Positions 21,401-32,584 of a stretch of DNA of 64,000 bases are shown one piece after another (position 1 is the first letter of the stretch; every line of letters starts with the position of its first letter). Made by a program: the position numbers and the translations under genes. The notes under the pieces were generated by a model. It saw only the letters and a list, made by a program, of their open reading frames with translations. It made no database searches and was not told the origin of the DNA. Source of the DNA: Chaetomium olivaceum (lineage: Eukaryota > Ascomycota > Sordariomycetes > Sordariales > Chaetomiaceae); assembly GCA_039881045.1 (NCBI GenBank), contig JAYWVB010000011.1, forward strand, positions 620,001 to 684,000, in the 5' to 3' direction.

Positions 21401-23335
21401 TCCATGCCCTTTGGGAAATTCTCTGCCTGAAGTTCTCTTTTAAAATGGACACGTGTGGGCTGGCGCAAGAGGTTATCCAGAACGACTTTAGCATACAGGA
21501 ACATACCTTCTCACTGTTAGTCAGGTATAAAGCAGGGAACTTTGGTTAAGGTATTTATGAACATACCCAGAGCCCTTGCATTGACCTTGCGGACGATGTC
21601 CAACCGGATAGTCTCGTCGATACTGAATTTCTGCTGTATCTGCTGAGTCTTCACCGCAGAATACGCCCCGATGTCGTCCATGTGGGCGGATGAAGAATTA
21701 ACCTGTATGGCAGGCCAACTCTTCAGCCTTTCCTCAAGAACACCATTTCTTTGACCACTGATGAGAAGGCGCGTACATCGGTCGTCTTGCTGGCTGTCAT
21801 GTTCAACTGTGTTGCCAGACGAAGAAGTTACAATGAGAGCCTCGAGCCAATTAATAACTTCGTCTTGAGCGTCCTCCGGTGTCATTGTTCCTATGCCAAC
21901 ACATTCATCCAGTCCGTCAACAATCACAAAGCAAACACTTTGCGCCTTCAAGGCTAGCTCGGCGAGCTCGCGCAACAGAGAGAGTGACCGGACTTTCTGC
22001 TGGCCGGTCTGGATAAGGCGTTGGTAGATGAGATCAAGAAGCACTTCATCCTGAAGAATGGTTTGGGCAAGCAAAGAAAGAAGCAGAGCAGAAAAGTCTC
22101 GCTTATTGGGATGATGGTGTTTGAAGAAGAAATAGAGGACCGAGAACCTGCGGTCACTCTCTCGCAATTGTTGGAGGTGTTTCACCACTCTCGATGATAG
22201 AATTGTTTTACCTATTGGGATTGGGGTTAGAGGTGTAAAAAGGTGCGCTTATAGACGAGACGGGACCAAGCCCACCCACCTGTGCCAGGAATACCGTTTA
22301 GGTAGAGAGCTCGTGAATCCATTGTAGTTAGATCCGTCCAATGACAAAAAGCAGCGTCGGTTCGGAGCCAGTCGCCTGAAGTGGAACCCCCTCGTTCGTT
22401 GAATGCCCTTTCAAGGTCAAAGTCGTAGTCTGGCGGATCAAGTTTGGAAACGACGAGCTGGCGCTTCCGGTCGAGAGCTTCCTGGCGTCGTAGAAACTCT
22501 TCATCGCTGTTGTCGATATGAAGTTGTAGCATTTGACGCGATACCTCATCTAACTTGTCTTCAAAAGATTGGCGGAAGTCGTTGACTTCAGTAAGGAGGG
22601 CCGTGATCTTCTCATCTGACAGCAAATCTCGATGCCGCTTGAGTTTCGTCAGGATGGGTCCGAATTGCGTTCTGAAAGTTTTCCAGGATGAATGAAACAC
22701 CTTTTCCCAACCTGCAAAGCGTCCGAGGTCAGTTTTGATCAGGTCTAGATACACACGGAAGGCCAGGGAGGTATGGAAGAGGCCTACGGGGTCTTGAGAA
22801 CACCAGGAGTGCTTTCCTATGGAAATCAAGCACATCGCAGTAGTAGTTCCGCAGATGAACGCCAATGGCGGGATGGTTTCTGAGGAAGCTTTCGTACTGT
22901 GATAAACCTGGAAGGAACTCGCCGATTTCGGCATAGGTATCGAGAAGGCAGTCCAATGTCTCGACCCAGGTACCCGCAGCCTTCATACGAGTTAATAATC
23001 CGAAGCAGGCTAAACCCGGGCGACTTTGATGCACGACTCACGAGTAGTACAAATTTGATAGGAGCCCAGACAAAAGCAACAGTGGAGTCACAATTCACAA
23101 AGACTTCGATGACCTTGCCCAGCTGGGTCATGCCCTCGACAAACTTGGAGATTTTCTCCATACTTCGCTGTTTTCGCTCGGAAGCAAGGCGGCTTTGGAT
23201 GCCAAAAATGGTGTCCTCGACATGTTTGCGTGTGCAACTCTGGAACTCGCGTCGTTGCTTGTCGGTTAAACTTGCCTCGAAACTGCTGACGGCTTGCTGG
23301 AATATGTCGTCGAGCAAAGCAGGAGTGGGAGGCAT
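18475..23335 (-). CDS. NLR-like STAND protein: N-terminal domain, NACHT, C2H2-like, ankyrin, C-terminal tandem repeats
   Basis: Predicted signal-transducing NTPase of the fungal NLR class, thought to act in non-self recognition or regulated cell death. Exons: 23335-23042, 22980-22788, 22711-22280, 22211-21567, 21506-21395, 21252-20968, 20900-19360, 19287-19225, 19158-19003, 18941-18475. All phases agree, giving 1396 codons with stop. Residues 1-300 are a fungal STAND N-terminal region (AFVWAPIKFVLL, FSRPRWEKVFHSSWKTF). The P-loop GIPGTGKT (about 301-308) is rebuilt across intron 3. Walker B is VIVDGLDEC, followed by LLISGQR and RALGMFLYAKVVLDN. Two C2H2-like fingers lie at about 817-874 and ankyrin-type repeats from about 880. 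The last three exons encode a coiled DHQMQLLLLDWQNKKRLLVAR segment and three 47-aa repeats with core YQFQLMLLER. The gene is intact. The ligand and effector are unknown; the N-terminal domain is the likely effector by analogy. Confidence 0.88.
18500..18922 (-). repeat. Three 141-bp tandem repeats in the last NLR exon
   Basis: Units at 18500-18640, 18641-18781 and 18782-18922, each 47 codons. The middle unit is nearly identical to its neighbours over long stretches; differences gather at the outer ends. A fourth, diverged unit is encoded in the exon at 19158-19003. Confidence 0.92.
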
Positions 23336-23815
23336 TGTGGACTAGGTGTGTGTGGAAAGCCTGAGCTCAACCTGGAAGAAGCACACTGGACAGAAACCTG
23401 GCATTTAGCAGCAAGGTACCCTGCGTGCAAGTTGTCTTTCCCTCTGATCGATTAGTGTTGAAGAATGGTCAATGAAATGAAGAAAGGACTGGAAGGCTCT
23501 AAACTTCGCCATGTAGGTCACAGTAGGTAGCCCACCTCTCCTTTTAGCTTGGTGCCCAACCCTGCGGGCAGACTCGTCAGGCACACTGCTGAGCGCATAA
23601 TTTTGTGCGAGGCACTCGCGGGGCTGGCAGCGGCGTACCTCATTCGCTCTTCCACAACCCGCCTTGCAGCAAGCCTTGCGTTACACGAGCGGGGATGGCA
23701 GAGACGTGGAAGACGCAAGCAAAAAGAAACTGGCGAGACTGGCGAAGTACACTGATAAACTGACATCTGGTTGTGCGTCTTATTCTTCAGGTCTCAATTT
23801 GTTTCCCAATTTGAC
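23336..23815. promoter_or_regulatory. Shared divergent promoter region, NLR and SNF2 genes
   Basis: The 480 bp between the NLR start (minus) and the SNF2-helicase start (plus) must hold both promoters. No clear TATA box or RNA gene is seen. Confidence 0.45.
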
Positions 23816-26800
23816 ATGGACTTCAACAATTTACGACCTCCGAAACGACATGGCGAGGAGGATGGTATCTCGCAGAGAAACTCACCCAAACGACCTCGGT
23901 CAGCTGATCCTCTCGGCCGATCCTTTGGAGCTGAGTCTGCTTATATGGCTGAAGCACAAATAGCCTCACGCTCACCCCTGCCATCTTCTTGCCCTCCATC
24001 ACGAGAACCAAACCTCCATTCCGACACTCGCCCCGTCTCTAATCCCCAGAATGCAACCCAAGATGATGTGCTTCCGATGGACTGGGACCCAACCCTGCCT
24101 GACAGCGGGAATAATGCCAATAGCGAGGCCGAACACCTTATTTGCTACGGAGCCGTGAGTAAAAGTCATAAAAATAAAATAATGAGTAATGTATTCTGAC
24201 ACTAGTTTACTTAGCTATGCGAGGCCAAAGCCCGCTTCAAATCTACCAGCAAAGCAAAACAGCTGCTATCATCAAGCGACCGAAGATTCTATCTTCTCAA
24301 CACAGTCCGCTCTGGTCCGCATTATACTTTGTCAACCAAGTCCAACAATATTGTTGCCGAGCTCGATTTGACCACCGCCCGGGCTCTTCGAAGCCTTGAT
24401 GACATGGTAGGCGTAAAGACAACAGGCGTCATCGAGTTGGCAGTTATGTCCGCCGGGCCAAAGGAACACCAAACCAAGGGCATTGTGCCCCTGACTATCA
24501 ACGTATATGGACCGCATTCAAGTACGGATCACGTCGGACACGCACTTTCTGCCGTTTCCGCTTTTCTTCAGCACCCTTTCTTCCTCGAATCTAACTGCAA
24601 AGGCTATTTCAACCCCCAGCTCTTCCGGGTTGATAGCGAGATGCAAGACTTAACGCACCTCGTTGGCTTGAAGGAGGAAGACCTCAGGGCCAAATCAATA
24701 TCAAACCAAGTTGAGGATATCCTCGGGTCCTTGTATGACACTGCTTCTTCCCAGGGCCCTGACTTCCAAGTAGGCGACGAACTGGGTGTTCTTCTCGCCA
24801 CCCTGACAGAGTAAGTTTTGGTTTGCCGGCCTACAGGAGACAACTGCATGGGCTAACGTGGCAAAGTCACCAATCTACTGCACTCCGTTTCATCCACCAG
24901 AGGGAGAACCAACAACACTCGCAGTGGATGCAAGAGAGGTTGAGAAGCCTGACTAACATACCGTGCGTGCTTGCCGCATCAGAGTGTGTGCCAAGTGTAA
25001 AACATGTTCAGGTCCCACTAACGCCAGGCACAGACCAGTCCACAACATTCCATCGTATTTCACCGGCGGAATCTTGGCCGACGCGATGGGACTAGGTAAA
25101 ACCCTTACTACGATTGCAACAGTTATCGCAAGTTCGAGCCACGCCGAACAGTGGTTTGCCCGCTCAGGGCCCCAAGAAGACTTCTTGAGATCAAGAGCAA
25201 CATTAGTTGTTGTGAGCTCGGCACGTAAGTATCGCGCTTCAGTTCAAATTGATGGGTCGGTCAAGGTGAGCATGCTAATCAGCGTCCGGCAGAGGTCCTC
25301 AATGTTTGGGAGTCAGAAATCGAGAAGTAGGCAGTGCTTGCATCCCGTTATCTTATACTACACCATGGCCCCGTGCTTGGCCGGTTGACTGACATTCAAG
25401 TCGCCAGACACGTTAAACCAAATACTCTCAAAACATGCAAGTTTCACGGCAAGGGACGCCCAATATTACCGGCGGGCCTGACGGACTATGACCTGGTTCT
25501 CACGACCTATGCCACTCTATCCGCCGAGTACAAGAGCCGGGGCGCTCTGCATAATGTTGTGTGGTTCAGAATTGTGCTTGATGAAGGCAAGACTCACATT
25601 TAAGTAGCCGGCAGGCATGTCGACTAACCTTGGCGCAGCACACTGGATTCGCAACAAGGGCTCTACCCAGTTCAAAGCTGCGGCTGCACTTCAGTCAGCA
25701 CACCGATGGTGTCTAACAGGAACCCCAATTCAAAACAGTCTCAACGACCTCCTCTCGTTGCTCAGCTTTCTTTCTTTCGAGCCTTTCTCATCTCCGATTA
25801 TCTTCCAACGACACATTCTGGAACCCCTCGCGAGAAATCCACAAACCGGTGCTTCCAACTTAAGAGAGCTTCTACGAACGATCTGTCTGCGGCGAGATGA
25901 GAAGCTACTCAAACTCCCCGAGCCGAGTTTTGAACGGGTCGATGTGACACTGCAAGAGGGAGAGAGGATACTCTATAACAGGATCATGGCGCAATGCGCG
26001 CGTGAAATCGATGACACAGTCAGCTCACAGGTCAAGATCAAAAAGTACAGCATACTGTTCACCGCCATGACGAAACTCCGAAGGCTATGCAACAATGGAA
26101 CATTGCCAACATCGTTAACGACGAATGCGACCACCGAAGGCGATCTTGGCTCTGGAGGATGTGACTTCTGTAGTGGGACAGATGAGGACAGACTCGAACT
26201 GGTCATGCAGGACGACATATGCTCCCAGTGCGGGAGCCAGTTGCTCCCAAGGCGGGATTTGCCGCATTCTGCTCCCAAGGAGATACGCTCAGGTGCACCA
26301 GCACTTACGTCCAGCATGCTGTCACCAAATGAGGATTCAGATGCCAACCAAGCATCAGACGTGGCCCTTTCGAGCAAGATTCAAGCCGTGGTAAACCGCC
26401 TAAATCGGGCTGGGCATGGATCTAAGAGGTATGAGAAGACTCACCCTCAAATCTCAAATCATGGATTCCAAGGACGTCACTCTAACCATTTCTTGACCTA
26501 CCAGTCTGGTCTTTTCATCCTGGGTCACAACACTCGACCTGCTAGAACAGAATCTCCAGGGCAGGTGCCTGAGAATTGACGGCAGTGTCAACTACGCCAC
26601 CACCCACATCCTCTCGAACAATTCCAGGCCACAGAGGTGCCCATCCTTCTAATGACGGTTCAAACAGGCGCTGTCGGGTGAGTGGAGTCATCCCCTTCCC
26701 CAAACCAGCATGCAGCCCGACCTTAACACCTAACACATGCACAGGTTGAACCTGACAGCCGCAAACTACGTGCACATCGTCGAACCGCAGTGGAACCCCT

Positions 26801-27170
26801 CGGTCGAGGAGCAAGCAATTGCCCGGGCCGTCCGCATGGGCCAGACACGGGCCGTCACCATCATCAGATATGTGGTCAAGAACTCGGTTGAAGAAGTAAG
26901 TCAGCTGGACTGCGCGAGGTGGCAACGAGCCTGGGTAACGAGGCTCTTCACGTCTGCTAACGCATGGGGATAGAACATCGTCCAGATCCAAAAGAGGAAG
27001 CGAAGTTTGGCAAAGTTTACGCTGGATAGTGCGTCGCATGATGGAGCGTCTGGGACGTTGGATGTAAGACACAACCCCGCCTTGACCGAGGAGATTGATT
27101 CAATGACCTGAACTGATTGGGGGTGTGCTAGGATCTTCGGTTTGTGCTGGATATCGACTTGATGCGATGA
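23816..27170 (+). CDS. SNF2-family DEAH helicase/ATPase, one internal frameshift
   Basis: Predicted ATP-dependent DNA translocase of the RAD5/RAD16/HLTF-like group, nuclear. Exons as read: 23816-24154, 24215-24810, 24867-24938, 24983-25224, 25293-25326, 25408-25586, 25639-26428, 26505-26677, 26745-26895, 26974-27063, 27132-27170. The N-terminus has a basic KRHGEEDGISQRNSPKRPR patch. ATPase motif I is GGILADAMGLGKT, the DEAH box is LDEAHWIRNKGS, and motif III is LTGTPIQNSLNDL. The insert between helicase lobes has four Cys (CDFC, CSQC), a possible zinc site but not a full RING. Motifs V and VI are GAVGLNLTAANYV and QWNPSVEEQAIARAVRMGQ. Intron 6 starts with GC. In exon 8 the frame breaks between NYA and LEQFQATEVP (26594-26616), one base short of the family spacing. 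Either an indel error or early decay. The 44-nt intron at 24939-24982 is tentative. Confidence 0.82.
25587..25638 (+). other. GC-AG intron inside the DEAH box
   Basis: The exon ends ATGAAG, then GCAAGA starts the intron. A GACTAACC branch site and GCGCAG acceptor follow. Removing it joins GAA G to CA CAC to give DEAH. No GT donor nearby keeps the motif. Confidence 0.8.
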
Positions 27171-28162
27171 TGGCTAGCAATCACCCTTGGCTGCCACCGC
27201 ATGAACAAAAAGCCGGACTTGAAATGAAGAAGCTCGCGTTATAGGACCAAACAAAAGTTTTCGGGAAGTCTAGAGAATATCTGTTTATTCTCTTTCGATT
27301 TCTTTTACTCTGTTTCCATTTTCTTTTTTCATTTCTTCTTTTTTTCATTTTTTTTTTTTTTTCATATCTTCTTCTTTCATTGTTCTTCTACTTTTCTTTT
27401 ACATGGACTTATTTTCCTTTGGTGTCCGGGTTTTCTTTTTTGCTTCTTTCCTCTTTCTTCTTTTGGGCCAGAGGGGAGGCCCTCTTGTTTTGTTGTTGCT
27501 GGCGAATATTGTTGGTCATCATCTTCCCAACTCCTCGCCTGGCCGAGGCTTGACGAGGAATAGGTGGAAAGGAGTGAGATAAAGATCTGACTGACCCGTC
27601 TTTCGACACTTTGAAAGCCATTGCCCGTCCGAGTTCCCAGTTCCGTGCAGATGCCCGCCATTCGTGACAGCCGCGAAATTCATTCAGGGCAGGTGACCGT
27701 GCAGAGACCGTGTGCTATTCTTGGCGGTAAGGGAGCTCGTGAAGGGATGCGACTCTGAATCCACACAACGGCGGTGACAATGCTCAATCCACTCGTTTTC
27801 TCCTCTGCGAAGTAACCTGTCAACCCTGCGTCGCCCCCAAATTCATGCAAGCGACTTCGGAGTGTCTCAATACTGAGCACCACAACAAGACTTTTAATTG
27901 GGGGTTGGCGTGGAGGATCTGGCACAGCCTTGCTCGGCTAAGAGCGTGCACAAACCCAACGGGTTCAATCGGGGAAAACAAACTGACGGCGACTGTCCAA
28001 GCCCCGTTGGGCTGCTGGGCAGAACGTGAGGAATATTTTGCCAGCTATTTCACACAAGGTCCGCTTGTAGTATAAGTTGCCGATCACCGAACAGTTTCGA
28101 TAGCTTTTAAACCTCGTCCAGTTTCCAAATCAAGCACACCTCATCTAAATTTCAAAGCAATC
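27171..28162. other. Intergenic region with poly-T tracts
   Basis: Dense T-rich runs at 27290-27400, then a short basic open frame on the minus strand (27409-27621, 70 aa, KKKEERSKKENPDTKGK at its end), which has no recognisable domain and is not called as a gene. Confidence 0.4.
28071..28076 (+). promoter_or_regulatory. TATA-like box of the GPI-type protein gene
   Basis: TATAAG about 90 bp upstream of the start codon at 28163. Confidence 0.4.
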
Positions 28163-28888
28163 ATGACGCCCCATACCTCCCAACATGCGTACGGTGTGCT
28201 GCTCGTCGCTCTGCTGTCGTTGACCCCCGCCGCCTACGCGCAGTCGGCGTGTGGTTTGCAGGGCTTCTCGTCGTGTAGTAACAGAATCCGGCCCACCGCT
28301 TCCGGATGTTGTCCTACAGGGTGGGAATGCTACGCCACCGAGTGCTCGTACACCGGGACCTCAACCTTGCCTGCCCCGGCACCCACAACAGCGTGCCCAG
28401 GCGTTCCCGCTCACCACCTCTGCCCTGAGCCACTCGGTGGTAAGAACCTCATTCTCCTCAACCCTCGAGCTGGGACTCCTTTCTCAAGAAGAATAAGAAT
28501 GTGGAGCTAACATGGTACCACTACAGGCAACTGCTGCTACAGCGCCTACGCCTGCGACCCCGACAACGTCTCGCAGTGTATCTTGACCCAGACCCAGCGG
28601 GTGTTTGAGCAGGTCGTGACGACGACGACTGTTGTCGGTGACGACACCCAGACCATTACTTCTACGACCATTTCCTACCCCTGGCCCACAGTCTCGCCCC
28701 GGATGACGCCCGAGTCCGTTGCTGAGTCCCAGACCGACTCCGAAACAGGTACGCCCGCCCCGGAGACTACCGCCCCGCCGGCGACGACGACGACGGAGGC
28801 CACTTCCACTTCCACCGGTGCGGCCGGCCACGTTGAAGCCCGTATCGGAGGCCTCATCGGTGGCATTGTTGCCGGCCTCTTGGTCTAG
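28163..28888 (+). CDS. Secreted Cys-rich, probably GPI-anchored surface protein
   Basis: Exons 28163-28439 and 28527-28888 (GTAAGA..CTACAG) give 212 aa. A signal peptide ends near residue 27 (LTPAAYAQ). Ten or so cysteines sit in the first half: ACGLQGFSSCSN, GCCPTGWECYATEC, CPGVPAHHLCP and then GNCCYSAYACDPDNVSQC after the join, a pattern of short fungal wall proteins. A Thr/Ser/Pro-rich stalk (TTTTVVGDDTQTITSTT) suggests O-glycosylation. The C-terminus is small residues followed by IGGLIGGIVAGLLV, which fits a GPI-attachment signal. The role is unknown; the wall or plasma-membrane surface is the likely site. Frame intact. Confidence 0.85.
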
Positions 28889-29849
28889 AACTAATGCCCG
28901 TTGTCACATTACAGGGAGCTTGTGATGGTAGGAAATCTTGAGAAAAGAGTGCCCTGTGTTGGACGAAGGAGAGTGGCTATCTAGAGCGGGTTACAATAGA
29001 AAAGAAAACCTTTTTTTTATGCCAAGGTCCCACGTGCGTGACAATTTCTCAAGAGCTTAACGGGATATGTCTATAATACGATTCACTGTATGTGATGGTT
29101 GAGGGTCCAGAGTGTAATTTCGTTCGGCGGCGGTATGGAACCTTAGGGCCTGCCCTTGGATATTTAAACCGTGGGCAAAGCTGACAGTTGGGACGTTGAG
29201 ATGACCAATTAGTGCAATAGAAATTGCATAAGCTTTCTCTTCTTATTTGGGTCTGTTCGTGTTAAAAAGGAACGAATAGGAGATTGTTCGTCCGTAAGGG
29301 GGTTGCGCTAAGGAGCCGGCATATAAATCAAGAAGCTGGGTGAGGTGCTCTATCCCTTTCTCGGCCCGAGGGTTACTGTGAACCACGAGGTGGTATGCGT
29401 CAACCTCAGGATGTACATGTGAGTGGCACAGCACCTCTCAATGCCCAGTCAAATCAAGAATCGATATTAGCAGCATAGTATTGGCGCCAAATGTGTGATG
29501 GAACCACCGGCAGCTTTTAGCATTCTTCATGTTTTGAACTAGGCTCGCTCTTCAGCCTCGGACTTGTCGGTGACAGGTCTAATCCCTAAATATTAATACT
29601 GCCGAGAGCTAATGGTAGAAGGTTCGTATGTGTTTTCGACTACTCGACTTGATAACTTTAATGGCTATAGCTCAACCATACACTCTGTCACCATGTTATA
29701 TCCAAAGTTCTTTTCCCCTTTCAACCTCCTCATTTAATCCCTTTCCCCCATCTTAGCATACACCTGGCCAAACCCGCAAACCGACATCTTAGAGGCGATA
29801 TATTACCAAAAATTGGTTACAATGGATGTAGATTCAGGCGCTTGTCAGG
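28889..29849. other. Intergenic region
   Basis: About 960 bp between the surface-protein gene and the peroxidase pseudogene. Only short open frames; nothing recognised. Confidence 0.4.
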
Positions 29850-31224
29850 ACATGCGAGACTGGAAATAACCTCGGGGCAGGACGAACTAACAGCGCAGAA
29901 TGGATACGGACTGCGTACCATGACATGGCGACGGCGGACGTCGAGGCTGGTATCGGAGGAATGGATGCCAGCATTGGTTTTGAAAGATTCCGCCAGAAAA
30001 TGTCGGCCATCACGCATTTACAGACACCTGCTCTTTTTCGGCGACTTTATGAGCGCCTATTCATCTATGGCCGACCTGATTGCCCTCGGCGCTGTCATGT
30101 CCGTTACTGCTTGCACCATCTTACCCGAGCGGAAGCCACTATTTTTGCCATTCAGGGCAGGTAGAATTGATGCTACGGAACCGGGCCCTTTCGGTATTCC
30201 GGAGCCACACCATGATCTTGCAAGCCACACGAAAAGCTTCAAGAAGCAGGGTTTCAACGCCACTGAAATGATTGGCCTTGTTGCTTGTGGTCATAGTTTA
30301 GGCGGCGTCAACGGACGTGATTTTCCAACAATTGTTCCAGTCAAGAACGACTCGGTAGGTTTCGTGTCCGGGAACCACGATGTGAAATCACTGGGGATGC
30401 AGCTAATTGATGAGTAGATCAATGTTGACAGCAAACAGAAATTTGACACCAGTCAATCTGTGCTCGACAACAGCATGTGTGTTCTAAGCCGTGTGTTATT
30501 AGAGACTGTGTGCTGACCTGGACAAAAACACAGAGCAATCGAGTTCCTCGAAAGCAGCACTCAAAATGCACTTGCATTTGGGCCAACGAAACCACTCGGT
30601 CTGATCACCGTATCTTCAGTTCAGATGGAGGCGCCTTAATGAAAAGGCTCGCCTCATCCCAGGACTATTTCCTGGAAACCTGCAGTGAGCTCTTCACCCG
30701 CATGATAGACACTGTACCAAGGGGAGTCCAGTTGTCCGAAGTTATCACACCCATCCCCGTGAAGTCAGACAACCTCTTCATCGCTATAAAGGACAACGGG
30801 GAGATGGCCATTAAGGGAGATATCAGAGTATTGCCCCTGGCCCCTTTTCAGGCTGCAACACCATCAGCTAATCCTATCCCAGATACGAACCGATGACAAC
30901 CCTCCCACCGATCCCCGCCAGGTCCTCATACACTTCAAGCCACGAACCCTCAAAGTGCCCGTCATTCTGCCAGTAGCAGCCGTCAGATTAGCGGAGACAA
31001 CCACGGCCTGGCATCCCCATGCACCCTCATTCGAATGGTGGAACTTCACTACAACTGTCCCCGTCAGTCAGGGGCTCGACTCCTTCACAGTCGAGGTCAT
31101 CAACAATGGCCAGTCGACAGTGCACGCCAACGGCGGGGACGGCTTCCCCCTAGAAACAAACCTCATCCCTCAGACCCAACTGTCGTGTGGCACAGTATAC
31201 ATGGGAAGTTTAACAGCCACATGA
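29850..31224 (+). pseudogene. Decayed heme peroxidase (class II-like) pseudogene
   Basis: Fragments in family order but in changing frames. The distal heme region AEWIRTAYHDMATADVEAG with GGMDASIGFERF is at about 29895-29990. After frame changes in AAAATG and a T run (about 30000-30045) come FGDFMSAYSSMADLIALGA and then FRAGRIDATEPGPFGIPEPHHDLASHT, with the proximal block EMIGLVACGHSLGGVNG at 30268-30312. Next are FSSDGGALMKRLASSQDYFLETCSELF and DTVPRGVQLSEVITPIPVK (30620-30770), and a C-terminal piece at about 30920-31224. At least three to four frame changes and internal stops separate the pieces, so no functional protein is likely. Distal and proximal His are still encoded. Unlike the one-base breaks elsewhere, this looks like real decay. 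Confidence 0.8.
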
Positions 31225-31590
31225 TGCTTGGTGAGGTTGATAAGATGATGGGCTCGGTGTAATCCGTAGATAGGGGTAAGGTACCAGGTTGTCAAGGAAA
31301 GCGGGGTTGGTCACCTACAAATGAGCTTGTCTGCCTAACCAACCGCCGAATTTGAACCAGCAGGCAGGAAAGGAAAGGAAGCGCAACGCCCCCTCTGCGA
31401 GAGGTGCAGGTCAAAAATCAACCAACCATGGTCACATTTACTAAGCCCCGTATTTCTGCCGTTTTCTTCCTCCTCCGAATCATCATCCTCCCCGGTTTCA
31501 AGCGCATGTTTCTTTTTTGGACTGCACATAGTGAATTGAAGTGTACCAACAACCCCCACAAGTTCAACCATGGTGATACCTGAATTTTAT
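31225..31590. other. Intergenic region
   Basis: No supported gene between the peroxidase remnant and the broken orphan. Confidence 0.35.
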
Positions 31591-32111
31591 CTACATTAGA
31601 ACGCAACAACAACAGTCATCATCTCCTTCCCTCCTGCGTCGGCGATTCTCCATTTCCCGCTCACGGCGATCTTCCCAGGCCTGCCGAGTTCTCCGTTCCG
31701 CTTCCTCCCCTTGGCGCTCATACCCAGTGCCCCCTTGTGTTTCATCCCGAATATAATCCTCCACCGAATGCTCCGACGGTTCTACTGGCACATGCACGCG
31801 GTTGACTGTAGTACGTCTTCGTAGGACCAGTGTGAATATCGTCTGGTCCATTCTGGCTCGCCCCTCACGGGGTACGGCACCATCACGTTGTAGGTTGGCT
31901 CGCAGCTGGGCCGGACATCGAGGCTGGGGATGGAAGGGAGGTGCCCGATGGTTTGGAGGACGCCAATGTCGTCGATTTTAACTTTGCCGTCCACGATGTT
32001 TATGCCGGGCTGGGTTGTGTGCGCGAGGCGGGGGTCGTACAGGTTGATGGTGACTGGGTGTTGCTGATGTTGATTTCGGGGAGTGCATATTCCTCGGAGA
32101 AGGAAGGCATC
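31591..32111 (-). pseudogene. Broken orphan gene with CCCC tail next to the LINE
   Basis: Not recognised. Three pieces in successive frames look like one protein: a start MPSFSEEYALPEINISN (ATG at 32111), then VTINLYDPRLAHTTQPGINI and KVKIDDIGVLQTIGHLPSIPSLDVRP with EPTYNVMVPYPVRGEPEWTRRYSHW, then EHSVEDYIRDETQGG leading to a charged ERRTRQAWEDRRERE tail ending CCCCVLM. The terminal Cys cluster could be lipidated. Frame changes fall near 32045-32070 and 31800-31850; the second might be a short intron. The LINE starts within a few tens of bases of the start codon, so the promoter is probably lost. Confidence 0.45.
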
Positions 32112-32117
32112 CGGCGT

Positions 32118-32584
32118 GGTCGGGAGAGTGTCCGGAGAAGTCGAAGACCCTCGCCAAGGCCAAGGAGGCCTACCAGTTCCGACCGCGGACATACGAAACC
32201 GCAGCCACGAACTCTACCAGCACGGCTCCCACGAGCGCTCCAGCGTTTAACTTCGAAGGCGACGAGAGGGACGACGAAAGCTATCAAGTGGTAGGCAGAA
32301 AGAGGTTGAGAGGGAGACCGCCGAGTGTGGCTGCAGCCCAGCGCCAGGCTCTCTCAGACCCCCATCAGACCAGGATCAACTTCGGGGTGCCGAGGGTGCG
32401 ATTCGCAAGCCCGATAGTCAGCGGTGTCGACACCGCCGCCCCGCCGCCCCGAGCACCCGAGCCGGCCACTGGACCAACGCCTGCCGCCCCCGCTAACCCC
32501 CCGGCTACTGCCACCCTGGAGCGCCGCGACGCTGAGGGAGACACTACGATGGACTCGATCACCGTCGCAGGCGATGAAAATTAA
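32118..32584 (+). pseudogene. LINE ORF1 (Gag-like), C-terminal remnant
   Basis: Open frame without a start codon, from about 32118 (KSKTLAKAKEAYQFRPRTYE) to GDEN* at 32584. It is basic and Pro/Ala-rich with an RKRLRGRPPSVAAAQRQ stretch (AT-hook-like RGRP). No zinc knuckle remains in this part. Its stop overlaps the ORF2 start within ATGAAAATTAA, a stop-start arrangement that suggests coupled translation in the intact element. 5' truncation is normal for LINEs. Confidence 0.65.

Noticed and set aside
27377..27661. Overlapping minus frames of 94 and 70 codons
   Set aside because: Low-complexity basic sequence beside poly-T DNA; neither frame shows family similarity.
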